A stretch of DNA of 64,000 bases from Ruminococcus sp. (GCA_019420505.1 JAHZHC010000027.1:184584-248583); one strand, 5' to 3'; shown: positions 35,134 through 44,688, numbered from the stretch's first letter. A program made the numbers and translations. The notes: generated by a model from the sequence alone, not told the origin.

Positions 35134-35181
35134 CCGTTTTTATCTGATTGTTAAAACTATGCACCGTTTCTGTATGATGTT

Positions 35182-35850
35182 TTATTCAAGCGACCAATCA
35201 ATAGGTTCCATTCCGTTTTGAATAAGAAAATTGTTTACCTTTGAGAAATGACGGCATCCGAAAAAACCGTTAAATGCCGAAAGCGGTGAAGGGTGAGCAC
35301 ATTGAAAAATTCCATGTTTGGGATTTGTTATAAGTCCGGATTTTGATCTTGCATTTCCACCCCAAAGAATAAAAGCAACTGGTTTTTCACGTTCATTCAG
35401 TTTTTTTATAATTGAGTCGGTAAGCTGTTCCCAGCCTTTTCCCTTGTGGCTGTTTGCTTGTCCCTGTCTTACAGTCAGAACTGTGTTTAAAAGTAAAACT
35501 CCTTGCTTTGTCCATGGAATAAGCTCTCCGCTTTTAGGAGGAACTACTCCTAAATCCTCATATAATTCCTTGAAAATGTTCTTCAGGGACGGAGGAGGAA
35601 CAACTCCCTTTTTTACCGAAAAACATAAGCCGTGTGCCTGTCCGGGTCCATGATAAGGATCCTGTCCCAAAATCACAGCCCTGACATCATTGTAATCTGT
35701 GTATTTAAGAGCGTTAAAAATATCGTACATGTTTGGATATACATGATAGTGAGAATATTCATATTTCAAAAACTCTCTCAGCTTAAGATAATAATCTTTT
35801 TTGAATTCGTCCTGTAAAATCGTGTCCCAGCTGTTTCCTATATGTACCAT
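35182..35850 (-). CDS. ung: Uracil-DNA glycosylase, family 1
   Basis: 222 residues, normal length. Catalytic Asp64 in LGQDPYHGPGQAHGL, PPPSLKNIFKEL, LLLNTVLTVRQGQANSH and the histidine loop HPSPLSA are all present. Removes uracil from DNA. GGGAGTG before the ATG lies inside a 33-codon frame immediately upstream, so the two are translationally linked. Confidence 0.97.
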   Translation of the reverse strand: MVHIGNSWDTILQDEFKKDYYLKLREFLKYEYSHYHVYPNMYDIFNALKYTDYNDVRAVILGQDPYHGPGQAHGLCFSVKKGVVPPPSLKNIFKELYEDLGVVPPKSGELIPWTKQGVLLLNTVLTVRQGQANSHKGKGWEQLTDSIIKKLNEREKPVAFILWGGNARSKSGLITNPKHGIFQCAHPSPLSAFNGFFGCRHFSKVNNFLIQNGMEPIDWSLE

Positions 35851-35952
35851 TTAAAACACTCCCGTTACTGCCGATATAACTATTCCCAAAACCATTACTG
35901 CCACTACAGCAAGTACTATAACCCTGATTATAAAAGGTTTTTTTCTGTTCAT
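35851..35952 (-). CDS. 33-residue single-helix membrane peptide
   Basis: MNRKKPFIIRVIVLAVVAVM then VLGIVISAVTGVF and TAA, ending on the base before the ung ATG. A basic head followed by one hydrophobic helix is typical of small bacterial membrane peptides such as DUF4044-like ones. AGAGTGG lies 5 bases upstream of the ATG. The ung ribosome site is inside its last codons. Translation is inferred, not proven. Confidence 0.6.
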   Translation of the reverse strand: MNRKKPFIIRVIVLAVVAVMVLGIVISAVTGVF

Positions 35953-36071
35953 TTTAACCACTCTTTCTTTTGTTTTCTAATATTCTACCATATTTGCTCA
36001 AAAAAATCAACCGTCGAAGTATGTCAAATAAAATAAACTGCAAAAAAGTGAATAATATGTAGAAGTAGTTG

Positions 36072-36100
36072 TTGAAATTTTGGCAGGGTTATGTTATAAT
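36072..36100 (+). promoter_or_regulatory. Promoter of nadB-nadC
   Basis: TTGAAA (36072-36077) and TATAAT (36095-36100), spacer 17, about 60 bases before nadB. Confidence 0.8.
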
Positions 36101-36159
36101 AGAATAAGTATTATATAAAATCCATTGAGATTTTCGGATTTGTAAAAAGAGGTCATATA

Positions 36160-37659
36160 ATGAATAATTATGATGTAATTATTGCCGGATGCGGTGCTTC
36201 CGGACTTTACGGAGCATTGAATTTGGCTTCGGATTTAAGGGTGCTTGTGCTTTCAAAACGTGAACTGACATTGTGTAACTCGTCTTTGGCACAGGGAGGA
36301 ATTGCAGGAGTATATAACAGCCCGGAGGATTCGCCTGAAAAGCATAAAAACGATACTTTTGTAGCAGGAGGTTTTGAAAACGATCCTGAATCTACAGATG
36401 TGTTGGTGAACGAGGCTAAAATAGATATTGCAAAAATCATAGACCTTGGTGTTGATTTTGATAAAATGCCTAACGGAGATTATCACCGAACTCTTGAGGG
36501 CGGACATGGAATGCATAGAATTTTTCATCATAAGGACGCTACAGGTTTTGAAATAGAAACAACCCTGCTTGAAAATGTCCAGAAGCTTCCCAATGTGGAA
36601 ATATGGGAAAATGCAGTGATGTGTGACGCCAGAAAAACAAAAACAGGGTTTTCGTTCCTTGTGCTTAAGAACGGCAAATACGTAACCTGTAATTCTCATT
36701 ATGCAATATTTGCAACAGGCGGAATCGGCAGAGTTTATGAATATACTACCAATTCAGCTATTGCAACGGGCGATGGAATAGCAATGGCTTATAATATGGG
36801 AGCGGAAATAAAAAATCTTTGTTATATACAATTCCATCCAACAGCTTTCAATAACCGTAATACCCGTGAGTGCTTTTTGATCTCCGAAGCTGTGAGAGGT
36901 GAAGGAGCATACCTCAAAAACTGTAACGGCGAAAGATTTATGCAGAATTATGATAAGCGTCTTGAGCTGGCCCCCAGAGATGTAGTATCACATTGTATTA
37001 TGTTTGAATCAAAGAAAACCGGTTCGGATAAATTCTATCTTGACATTTCTCATAAGGATCCTGAGTTTATAAAGCAGCGGTTTCCTATGATTTATAAGAA
37101 TCTGCTGTCTGCCGGATATGATATGGTTAAGGATATGATTCCGATTTATCCTTGTCAGCATTATTTAATGGGCGGAATAAATGTAAATACCTTGGCTCAG
37201 ACAAATATTGACGGACTTTATGCCTGCGGCGAATGTTCTCATACAGGAGTACACGGAAACAATAGATTAGCAAGTAATTCGTTGCTTGAAGCTTTGGTAT
37301 TTTCAAGGCGTGCAGCGTTGGATATAAATGAAAAAGCAATGCTTAATAAGGATGATTTTGAAGCTTATGATTTTTCAGTTGATGAAAATGCTCCTCATAT
37401 TCCATCAGGATTGAGAACAGAGATAAGAAAAATTATGCAGAATTCTTATTTTGTAATTCCCGAGGTGGATCGTATAGAGAATGGTCTGAAAAGAATTAAA
37501 GAAATTAAAGAAATTTTAGACAACGGTCATTATAAAATAGACAGGGATTACGTCGAAGCAAAGTCGCTGGCTGCGGTTGCATTTATAGTGCTCAGTGAGG
37601 CAAATAAAATTGCTTCTGAAAACGCTGAAATTACAGGAGATAATAAGTTTAAAAAATAG
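36160..37659 (+). CDS. nadB: L-aspartate oxidase
   Basis: 499 residues. FAD-binding N-terminus (VIIAGCGASGLYGAL), SSLAQGGIAGVY, GGHGMHRIFHHKDATGFEI, IQFHPTAF, SEAVRGEGAYL and GVHGNNRLASNSLLEALVFSRRA identify NadB. It oxidises aspartate to iminoaspartate for quinolinate synthesis. Upstream of nadC; nadA is not in the window. Confidence 0.94.
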   Translation: MNNYDVIIAGCGASGLYGALNLASDLRVLVLSKRELTLCNSSLAQGGIAGVYNSPEDSPEKHKNDTFVAGGFENDPESTDVLVNEAKIDIAKIIDLGVDFDKMPNGDYHRTLEGGHGMHRIFHHKDATGFEIETTLLENVQKLPNVEIWENAVMCDARKTKTGFSFLVLKNGKYVTCNSHYAIFATGGIGRVYEYTTNSAIATGDGIAMAYNMGAEIKNLCYIQFHPTAFNNRNTRECFLISEAVRGEGAYLKNCNGERFMQNYDKRLELAPRDVVSHCIMFESKKTGSDKFYLDISHKDPEFIKQRFPMIYKNLLSAGYDMVKDMIPIYPCQHYLMGGINVNTLAQTNIDGLYACGECSHTGVHGNNRLASNSLLEALVFSRRAALDINEKAMLNKDDFEAYDFSVDENAPHIPSGLRTEIRKIMQNSYFVIPEVDRIENGLKRIKEIKEILDNGHYKIDRDYVEAKSLAAVAFIVLSEANKIASENAEITGDNKFKK

Positions 37660-37761
37660 TTTTAAAACTTATGGTTTTGTGAATTCCGTATTGTTAATCA
37701 GCATGAAATATACTGAAAACCGTTATAAATATTATTTGATCAGAAAGGAAGACTATAACAA

Positions 37762-38598
37762 ATGAAATTAATGCAGTTTCAAATTGATGATATAATTAAA
37801 TCAGCACTTTTGGAAGATATAAATTACGTTGATGTTACAACGGATTATCTGATTGATGAGGATGATATTTCAACTGCAAAATATGTGTCCAAGGACGAGG
37901 GAATACTTTGCGGAATTGAAGTCGCTTTGAGGGTGTTTCAGCTTCTTGATGACGGAGTTACATGCAGAATTTTTATTAATGATGGCGAGGCTGTAAAAAA
38001 AGGTGATATAATCGCTGAGTTTACAGGTCATACAAAAGCATTGCTCAAGGGCGAGAGAACTGCCCTTAACTTAATTCAGCATATGTCCGGAGTGGCTACT
38101 GCCACAAACAGATGTGTCAAGCTGGTTGAGGGTACAAAAGCTTCAATTGCTGACACAAGAAAGACACTTCCGGGTCTTAGAGTTTTACAGAAATACGCTG
38201 TAACTGTCGGCGGCGGAAGAAATCACAGATATAATCTGTCTGACTGTGCTATGCTCAAGGATACGCATCTTGATGCATACGGAAGTATGACAAATGCAGT
38301 AAATGTTCTCAGAGAAAGAATGGGACATACGGTCAAAATAGAGGTTGAGGTCGGAAATCTTGAAGAATTACAGGAAGCGCTTGATTTAGGCGTAGAAGTA
38401 ATAATGCTTGACAATATGAGCTGTGAGGATATGACAAAAGCCGTTGAAATAACCGCAGGCAGGGCAAAGCTTGAAGCATCGGGAAATGTAACCGCTGAAA
38501 CAATAAGAAAAATTGCTGAAACAGGTGTAGACATAATATCCTTAGGAGCACTTACTCATTCGGTCAAGGCTTTTGACATTTCAATGAAAATGTCTTAG
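37762..38598 (+). CDS. nadC: Nicotinate-nucleotide pyrophosphorylase (carboxylating)
   Basis: 278 residues. Converts quinolinate and PRPP to nicotinate mononucleotide. LLKGERTALNLIQHMSGVAT, ADTRKTLPGLR, GGGRNHRYNLSDCAMLKD, EVEVGNLEE, MLDNMS and LEASGNV motifs are intact. Follows nadB by 102 bases; RBS AAGGAAG. Confidence 0.96.
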   Translation: MKLMQFQIDDIIKSALLEDINYVDVTTDYLIDEDDISTAKYVSKDEGILCGIEVALRVFQLLDDGVTCRIFINDGEAVKKGDIIAEFTGHTKALLKGERTALNLIQHMSGVATATNRCVKLVEGTKASIADTRKTLPGLRVLQKYAVTVGGGRNHRYNLSDCAMLKDTHLDAYGSMTNAVNVLRERMGHTVKIEVEVGNLEELQEALDLGVEVIMLDNMSCEDMTKAVEITAGRAKLEASGNVTAETIRKIAETGVDIISLGALTHSVKAFDISMKMS

Positions 38599-39478
38599 TA
38601 CCCATTCGGAGTGATTACTATTAATACATAATTTTGAAAGCCTGCCACAGCGAAATGGAAGCTATAGATATCGAAAAGTAATAATACAAATTTAATTTTA
38701 TGATATTTTGACCCGAGCCGAATCAAACTGATTGTTGTATCAAATATGATTGGTGAGAATTGCGCCGTGCGAGCCAGTACCACAGTAATTTATCATTTTT
38801 GCAAATCTGCCACAGCGAGGTCAAAGCTATAAGATATAACAAACTGATAACGTGATTTGCTCCGTCTGCGCTAAGACCTGTAATGCATTAAAGATTTGTA
38901 AAATTCAAATCTGCACATTTACGGCGAATTATATTTGTTAGGGGTCTTAGCGCAGACAGCGCTTGTCACGATATAAATTTTATGAAGAGAATAATTCTGA
39001 CCCCGCTATAGTGAGTTTTTAAAGAATTGGATTGCTGAGTTTGCTCCTAAAATGCCTGTCCTTTTTACCGTAAATCCTGTCAGCTTAATTTTACAGTTGC
39101 AATACAATTTTTCTTATGTCAGTTTATGCTTGAAGTACTATAGTTACTTTTTTGTAAACCTGCCACAGCGAGGTCAAAGCTATAAATATCACAAACTGAT
39201 AACGTGAGTTGGTCCGTGTGCGCCAGCACCACAGTAATTTATCATTTTTGCAAATTTACCACAGCGGGGTCAAAGCTATAGATACCATAAACTGATAACG
39301 TGATTTGCGCCGTCTGCGCTAAGACCCCCTTCTACTAATAGGCTTATTTCGGCATTTTTTGCACGCAAACGTGCAACTTTGAATGAAATATGAACAAAGT
39401 TTGTAGCAATGCACAAATTGCATGTTTGGAAATTGTCTATTATAACCGGAGATTTTCTATATTTTAGGAGGCGTATGT
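38599..39478. other. 880-base gap between nadC and udp with repeat cluster
   Basis: No gene supported. Contains four direct and one inverted unit of an approximately 80-160-base repeat (separate entry) and an AT-rich tail 39331-39460. Confidence 0.6.
38637..39330. repeat. Cluster of imperfect repeats (CCACAGCG ... CTAAGACC units)
   Basis: Core: CTGCCACAGCGAGGTCAAAG CTATA, then CACAAACTGATAACGTGATT, then CGTCTGCGCTAAGACC or a CAG(C/T)ACCACAGTAATTTATC ending. Units: 1 at 38637-38800 (longest, most diverged), 2 at 38801-38878, 3 at 39154-39250, 4 at 39251-39330 on the plus strand, and an inverted one at 38941-39015. Units 1-2 and 3-4 are directly adjacent. GTCTGCGCTAAGACC of unit 2 pairs with GGTCTTAGCGCAGAC of the inverted unit. 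Confidence 0.8.
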
Positions 39479-40270
39479 ATGGCAAGCATTATGGATGGTG
39501 AACGTCAATTTCATATTCAAACTTTGCCTGATGACGTAGGTCGTTATGTAATATTGCCAGGTGATCCCGGGCGTGTTCCCCATATTGCAGAACTGCTTGA
39601 CGATGCAGTTCAGGTGGCTTATAATAGGGAATACAATGTTTACAGCGGTAAGCTTGACGGTGAAAAGGTTACGGTTTGTTCTACAGGAATCGGCGGTCCT
39701 TCTGCGGCTATAGCTGTTGAAGAGCTGATAAAATGCGGAGCTGACACATTTATACGCATTGGGACGAGCGGAGGTATGGATTTAAAGGTAAGCGGCGGTG
39801 ATCTGGTAATTGCTTCAGCTGCGGTAAGGGGAGAGGGAACTACGTTTGAATATCTTTCTCCTGATTATCCTGCAGTTGCTGATTTTGCAGTTGTTGACGC
39901 ACTGAGACAGGCGGCAGAGCTTACATCAACAAATGAAATCGGAAACAGGTATCATATCGGAGTTGTTCATTCAAAGGACAGCTTTTACGGCGAGGTTGAG
40001 CCTGAGAATTCTCCTGCAGCGGAGAATATTAAATCAAGATGGGAAAGCTATCTTAAATGTGGTTGTCTTACATCTGAAATGGAATGTGCGGCAATTTTTG
40101 CTGTAGGCATTGCAAGAGGTGCAAGGTGCGGAGGTGTATTGACTGCGCTTTGGAATGTTGAACGTTCAAAGGCAGGTTTACCCGATAATATAACAAATGA
40201 TTCGTCACGGGCAATAAAATGTGCGATTGATGCAATAAGAATTCTTATAAAAGAAGATAGAATTAAATAA
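39479..40270 (+). CDS. udp: Uridine phosphorylase
   Basis: 263 residues. Nucleoside phosphorylase family 1: ILPGDPGRVPHIAELL, CSTGIGGPSAAIAVEEL, FIRIGTSGGM, and SEMECAAIFAVG carrying the ribose-binding Met-Glu. Cleaves uridine to uracil and ribose-1-phosphate. RBS AGGAGG precedes the ATG. Confidence 0.9.
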   Translation: MASIMDGERQFHIQTLPDDVGRYVILPGDPGRVPHIAELLDDAVQVAYNREYNVYSGKLDGEKVTVCSTGIGGPSAAIAVEELIKCGADTFIRIGTSGGMDLKVSGGDLVIASAAVRGEGTTFEYLSPDYPAVADFAVVDALRQAAELTSTNEIGNRYHIGVVHSKDSFYGEVEPENSPAAENIKSRWESYLKCGCLTSEMECAAIFAVGIARGARCGGVLTALWNVERSKAGLPDNITNDSSRAIKCAIDAIRILIKEDRIK

Positions 40271-40287
40271 TTTTCTATAAAATGCTT

Positions 40288-40326
40288 TTACAGGCTGTCA
40301 GGCAGATCAGACAGCCTTCGTTTTTT
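40288..40326 (+). terminator. Terminator after udp
   Basis: AGGCTGTC aggcagatca GACAGCCT, then TCGTTTTTT. Confidence 0.8.
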
Positions 40327-40354
40327 AATATTAAAAGAAAAAGGGGTATTTAAT

Positions 40355-41422
40355 ATGAATAAATTCAGAATTTTTTCTTTATTGATTTCACTGGTTATAT
40401 GTTTAGGCATTTTGACTTCCTGCGGTGGTTTGGATAAGTCTGATAATTCTAAAGAAGAAGTCAGTAAAATCACGGAACAAAGTGTGTCTGATTCGGACGA
40501 ATCCGTAATTCTAAATAATACTGATTCCGAAAGTTCATCTGAAAATTCAGAGAATGATGTTACTTCAGACATAACTCCTGCCATGTGGCTTGTTACATCT
40601 CCCCAAGGAAACAAAATGGTGTGTCTGGGATCTATGCATGCGTTAACATATAAGGATTATCCGCTTCCTGATGAAATAACAGATGCTTTTAATAATGCTG
40701 ATGTTCTTGCGGTGGAATGTGATATTACAGAAAAGAATAATCTTGCTGAACAGTTCGCTTTATTGAAATCTGCGACTTTGACGGGGAATGATGAGGCGGC
40801 TAATCATATGTCGGAGGAAGCATATGAAATTTTGTCAAAGCGTTTGGCAGAATTCAATATTTCCATTGAAGCCTTAAAGAAATATAAGCCCTGGTTTTTG
40901 CAGAATACTTATGAGTCACTTATTCAAATGAATTCAGGTTTAAACGCTGAGCTGGGAATTGATTTATGGCTGCTTAAACAAGCCCACAGCAGTGGCAAAG
41001 AAATTTATGAGGTTGAAGATTATGATTTTCAAATAGATCTGCTTACGAATATGCCTGATGAAACCTATGATCTGATGTTCAGAGCGCTTGAAGGAGAAAC
41101 TAAAAAAAGTCAGATTCAAACTCTTAAAAACATGTATGAGGTTTGGAGAGCAGGAAACTTTGAAAAATTAGAAAGCATGGCAATTGATGTTGATTATGGG
41201 GATATGACTGATAAGGACATTGAAATTTATGAGCGGTATAATGCACAAATGATAACCGAACGTAACAAAACTATGGCTGAGGCTGTGAAAAAGCTTCTTG
41301 GTGAAGGTAAAAATGTATTTTTTGCAGTTGGTGCGGCTCATTATGCGGGGGAAAAGGGTATTATAAATCTTCTTAAAGCCGATGGGTATACTTGTGAGAG
41401 AATAGAATATAAACAGAAATAA
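40355..41422 (+). CDS. TraB/GumN-family lipoprotein
   Basis: 355 residues. Signal peptide (RIFSLLISLVICLGI) with lipobox LTSC, a Ser/Asp/Glu linker to ~65, then the TraB/GumN (Tiki-like) domain: WLVTSP, LGSMHAL and, at the end, FFAVGAAHYAGEKGIINLL, the two GxxH-type motifs. The family is thought to include metal-dependent proteases. Substrate unknown. RBS AAAGGGG precedes the ATG. Confidence 0.88.
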   Translation: MNKFRIFSLLISLVICLGILTSCGGLDKSDNSKEEVSKITEQSVSDSDESVILNNTDSESSSENSENDVTSDITPAMWLVTSPQGNKMVCLGSMHALTYKDYPLPDEITDAFNNADVLAVECDITEKNNLAEQFALLKSATLTGNDEAANHMSEEAYEILSKRLAEFNISIEALKKYKPWFLQNTYESLIQMNSGLNAELGIDLWLLKQAHSSGKEIYEVEDYDFQIDLLTNMPDETYDLMFRALEGETKKSQIQTLKNMYEVWRAGNFEKLESMAIDVDYGDMTDKDIEIYERYNAQMITERNKTMAEAVKKLLGEGKNVFFAVGAAHYAGEKGIINLLKADGYTCERIEYKQK

Positions 41423-41473
41423 ACGCTTCTGTTATGATTTTATTTTTTATTTATTTTTTAAAACTTATTAATG

Positions 41474-41502
41474 TTGACTTTTACGACATTGAATGATATA
41501 AT
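41474..41502 (+). promoter_or_regulatory. Promoter of trkA-trkH
   Basis: TTGACT (41474-41479) and TATAAT (41497-41502), spacer 17. Confidence 0.85.
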
Positions 41503-41556
41503 ATTGCTGAATGTGTGTTCTTAAAGCAAATTATAGGTTATGTGAGATGTGTAAAT

Positions 41557-42915
41557 ATGAAAGTTGTAATTATTGGCAATGGAAAAGTGGGGAGCAGTCT
41601 TTCATCGCTACTTGCAAGAGAAGGGCATGATGTAACCGTCATTGACAACAAGGCTGAAGCACTGAAAAAAACTCAGTATACTCAGGATATAATGTGTATT
41701 GAAGGGAACGGTGCGACGGTTGATACTCAAAAGGAAGCAGGCGCTGACAAGGCGGGACTTCTTATTGCCTGTACAGCGCATGATGAGCTTAATATTCTGT
41801 GCTGTCTGGTTGCTAAAAGGCTCGGCGCTCAGAAAACTATTTCAAGAGTAAGAAATCCTGAATATTTTAAACAGATGGACCTGATCAGAGATGATTTGGG
41901 TCTTTCAATGGTTATAAATCCTGAGTGGATAGCGGCTGAAGAGATTTCAAGAATTCTTATTTTCCCGGCGGCGGCTAAGGTCGAAGTGTTTGAAAAAGGA
42001 AAAGTGGAACTTGTGGAGCATAAGCTTAATGACAATTCTCCGATATGCGGGATGAGTTTGGCCGAAATTTACAAAAGATATAGAATTAAATTTCTTATAT
42101 GTGCGGTTCAGAGGAATTCCAACATTTTAATTCCCGGCGGTGATTTTATTCTTCGTTCGGGTGACAGAATTAATATTGCTGCTTCTCATAATAATCTTGA
42201 AAAATTTTTTAATCAGATAGGCACATTTATCAACAAGGTAAAAACGGTTATGATAATAGGCGGCGGAAGGGTTTGTTATTATCTTGCGTCTTTACTTATT
42301 AATGTAGGTATGAAGGTCAAGATAATTGAGAACAATCTTGATCGGTGTAAAGAACTTGCGGAAAAACTGCCTAAGGCATCAATTATTAACGGCGATGGTA
42401 CAGATCAGGAGCTTCTTATGGAAGAGGGTATTACTGAAGCTGATTCTTTTGTGGCTCTTACGGGAATTGATGAGGAAAACATACTTATATCTATGTTTGC
42501 AAAGAAATCGTCGAATGCTAAGGTAATCGTTAAGATAAACAGAGATAATTACAGTGATCTTGCTGCAGAGCTTGGACTGGATTGTCTTATTTCACCTAAA
42601 TATCTGACCACAAGCAGTATAATTAGCTATGTGCGTTCGCTGAAAAATACATCGGGAAGCAATATTGAATCACTTTATCACTTAGTCGGAAATCAGGTTG
42701 AGGCTATTGAATTCAGAGTAGGGAAAGACATTCCTGGTTTAGTTGGTATTCCTTTAAAGGATATAAAGCTTAAAAAGGATATTCTTATTTGTGCGATTAT
42801 CAGAAAAAGAAGTGTCATAATCCCCAACGGAAATGATTCTATTGAAGTTGGTGATTCTGTTGTAGTAATTTCAAAGGAACATCAATTTTCGGAAATAGAA
42901 AAAATTTTAGAGTAA
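41557..42915 (+). CDS. trkA: Trk potassium uptake regulatory subunit TrkA
   Basis: 452 residues: two RCK units, each with a Rossmann fold (MKVVIIGNGKVGSSL at the start and VMIIGGGRVCYYLASLL near 230) and a TrkA-C domain. Binds NAD(H) or ATP and gates TrkH. The ATG at 41557 gives the family-standard start; an in-frame ATG at 41515 is too close to the promoter. Coupled to trkH. Confidence 0.95.
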   Translation: MKVVIIGNGKVGSSLSSLLAREGHDVTVIDNKAEALKKTQYTQDIMCIEGNGATVDTQKEAGADKAGLLIACTAHDELNILCCLVAKRLGAQKTISRVRNPEYFKQMDLIRDDLGLSMVINPEWIAAEEISRILIFPAAAKVEVFEKGKVELVEHKLNDNSPICGMSLAEIYKRYRIKFLICAVQRNSNILIPGGDFILRSGDRINIAASHNNLEKFFNQIGTFINKVKTVMIIGGGRVCYYLASLLINVGMKVKIIENNLDRCKELAEKLPKASIINGDGTDQELLMEEGITEADSFVALTGIDEENILISMFAKKSSNAKVIVKINRDNYSDLAAELGLDCLISPKYLTTSSIISYVRSLKNTSGSNIESLYHLVGNQVEAIEFRVGKDIPGLVGIPLKDIKLKKDILICAIIRKRSVIIPNGNDSIEVGDSVVVISKEHQFSEIEKILE

Positions 42916-42927
42916 TTGGATCAGAAT

Positions 42928-44376
42928 ATGAATAAATCTATTGTAATGCACTATGTATCAAAAACATTGATGGTAGGTGCGGTATTATTTTTGCTGCCTG
43001 CAATGGTAAGCATATATTATAAAGAATATGATATTGCACGTACTTTTTTTGTGACGGCTTTATTGGTTGCAGTTATATCAGCTCCGCTGTCAATAATAAT
43101 CAAACCGAAGAATACTCATCTGTATGCCAGAGAAGGACTTGTAATTGTGGCTCTTATGTGGGTTCTTTATCCTATAATCGGCGCTCTGCCATTTTGGATT
43201 AGCGGTGAAATTCCTCATCTTATAGATGCAATATTTGAAAGTGTTTCCGGATTTACTACCACCGGTTCAACCATATTGACTGACATTGAAAGTTTGTCGA
43301 GGGGAATGCTTTTTTGGAGAAGTCTAACTCACTGGGTTGGCGGAATGGGAGTTCTTGTGCTCGCAATAGCGATTCTCCCGTCGAATAATGATGCGCTTTA
43401 TCTTATGAGAGCTGAATGTGCCGGACCTCAGGTGGGAAAAATTGTGCCGAAAGGAAAAACTACTGCTTTATATTTATATCTTATTTACGGAGTATTGACG
43501 GTGGTTTTGATTATTCTTCTTTTAGCAGGAGGAATGCCTTTGTTTGACAGTGTTTGTCATGCGATGGGTACTGCGGGTACGGGTGGCTTCAGCATTAAAA
43601 ACAGCGGAATAGCTTTTTATAACTCTCCGTATATTGAAGGTGTTTTAACTGCGGGAATGATTTTGTTCGGAGTGAATTTTTCCTTATTTTATTTTATTCT
43701 TGTAAAGCGCTTTAAAGAGGTATGGAAGAACTCCGAAATAAAAGTATATCTGGCGATTATGGCTGCTGCAACGATTTTAATTACAATTAATATTTTTCCT
43801 ATGTACAAGTCAATAGGAAAATGCTTCAGATATGCTGTTTTTCAGGTATCTTCAATTATGACTTCAACAGGATTCGGTACGGCAGATTATAACTTATGGC
43901 CTGTTTTTTCACAGACAATATTGATCATTCTGATGTACATAGGTGCATGCGGAGGTTCAACGGGCGGCGGATTTAAGGTATCGAGAGTTATCGTTCTTTT
44001 TAAAAGCGCTGCGAAATCCATAAGAAAAGCAATTCATCCCAAGTCGGTTAATATAGTTACCGCAGGTGAAAAGTCAATGGATATAGAAACGGTTCACGGA
44101 GTTCATGCGTATCTGATTATTTATATTATATTGGTTTTTGCTTCTTTACTTATAGTTTCAATAAACAATGCTGATTTCGGTACTAATTTTTCGGCAGTAA
44201 CAACGTGTATCAATAACATAGGTCCGGGAATAAACAGGGTAGGTCCTACTGAAAATTTCAGCTTTTTCTCTGATTTGTCAAAGATTGTGCTTTCTGTTGA
44301 TATGCTGTTGGGTAGACTTGAATGTCTGCCGATAATAATTTTGTTTTCTCCAAAGGTATGGAGAAAGAATTTCTGA
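42928..44376 (+). CDS. trkH: Trk/Ktr potassium channel subunit TrkH
   Basis: 482 residues. Four pore repeats with filter-like segments: SGFTTTGST, GTAGTGGFSI, TSTGFGTADY, and a last repeat NIGPGINRVGP, plus GACGGSTGGGFKVSRV. About ten helices. Uses ATG 42928 (MNKSIVMHYV); an in-frame TTG at 42916 abuts the trkA stop. Forms the K+ transporter with TrkA. Confidence 0.95.
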   Translation: MNKSIVMHYVSKTLMVGAVLFLLPAMVSIYYKEYDIARTFFVTALLVAVISAPLSIIIKPKNTHLYAREGLVIVALMWVLYPIIGALPFWISGEIPHLIDAIFESVSGFTTTGSTILTDIESLSRGMLFWRSLTHWVGGMGVLVLAIAILPSNNDALYLMRAECAGPQVGKIVPKGKTTALYLYLIYGVLTVVLIILLLAGGMPLFDSVCHAMGTAGTGGFSIKNSGIAFYNSPYIEGVLTAGMILFGVNFSLFYFILVKRFKEVWKNSEIKVYLAIMAAATILITINIFPMYKSIGKCFRYAVFQVSSIMTSTGFGTADYNLWPVFSQTILIILMYIGACGGSTGGGFKVSRVIVLFKSAAKSIRKAIHPKSVNIVTAGEKSMDIETVHGVHAYLIIYIILVFASLLIVSINNADFGTNFSAVTTCINNIGPGINRVGPTENFSFFSDLSKIVLSVDMLLGRLECLPIIILFSPKVWRKNF

Positions 44377-44392
44377 TGAATACTTAAATATC

Positions 44393-44424
44393 AAACAGTC
44401 AGCTATTTATTAGCTGACTGTTTT
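44393..44424 (+). terminator. Terminator of trkAH
   Basis: AAACAGTCAGCTA tttat TAGCTGACTGTTTT, a 13-bp perfect stem. Confidence 0.9.
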
Positions 44425-44427
44425 AGC

Positions 44428-44688
44428 TTGTCGAAAAAGATCTAATTTGATAAAAAGGGGCAGCCCTCTCGTGCAGGGCATGCCTCTCTTGAAAAACAAT
44501 CTACTGGATTGTTTTGTCAATTTGCCCTATGCGGAGCGTCGATGGAAAAGGGATTTCGCTGTCTGCGGACAGCGACAAGGGACTCTGTCCCCTTGACCCC
44601 TGCAAGCCTTTAAAGAAGGCAAGATTCTTGCAAGCAAGAATCAACCTAAACTTCTAATATTACGCTTTTATAGTTTTTCTACAGACTG
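44428..44688. repeat. 260-base interspersed repeat, copy 2 (inverted)
   Basis: Reverse complement of 34761-35018 over the whole element, with scattered substitutions (for example GACTCTGTCCCC versus GACACTGTCCC-type differences). Sits immediately after the trkH terminator, as copy 1 sits after the ogg terminator. Confidence 0.85.

Larger units (their letters stand above)
34619..35181. other. 563-base gap between ogg and ung
   Basis: Holds the ogg terminator, the 260-base repeat copy 1 and palindromic element copy 2. The rest is AT-rich with no gene. A short plus-strand reading frame at 34926-35147 lies inside the repeat and has no ribosome site. Confidence 0.6.

Noticed and set aside
34926..35147. 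73-codon frame inside the 260-base repeat
   Set aside because: No ribosome site, not preserved in the second copy, and made of hairpin sequence.
38637..39330. CRISPR array
   Set aside because: Units are 80-160 bases, diverged, irregularly spaced and partly inverted; no cas genes nearby.
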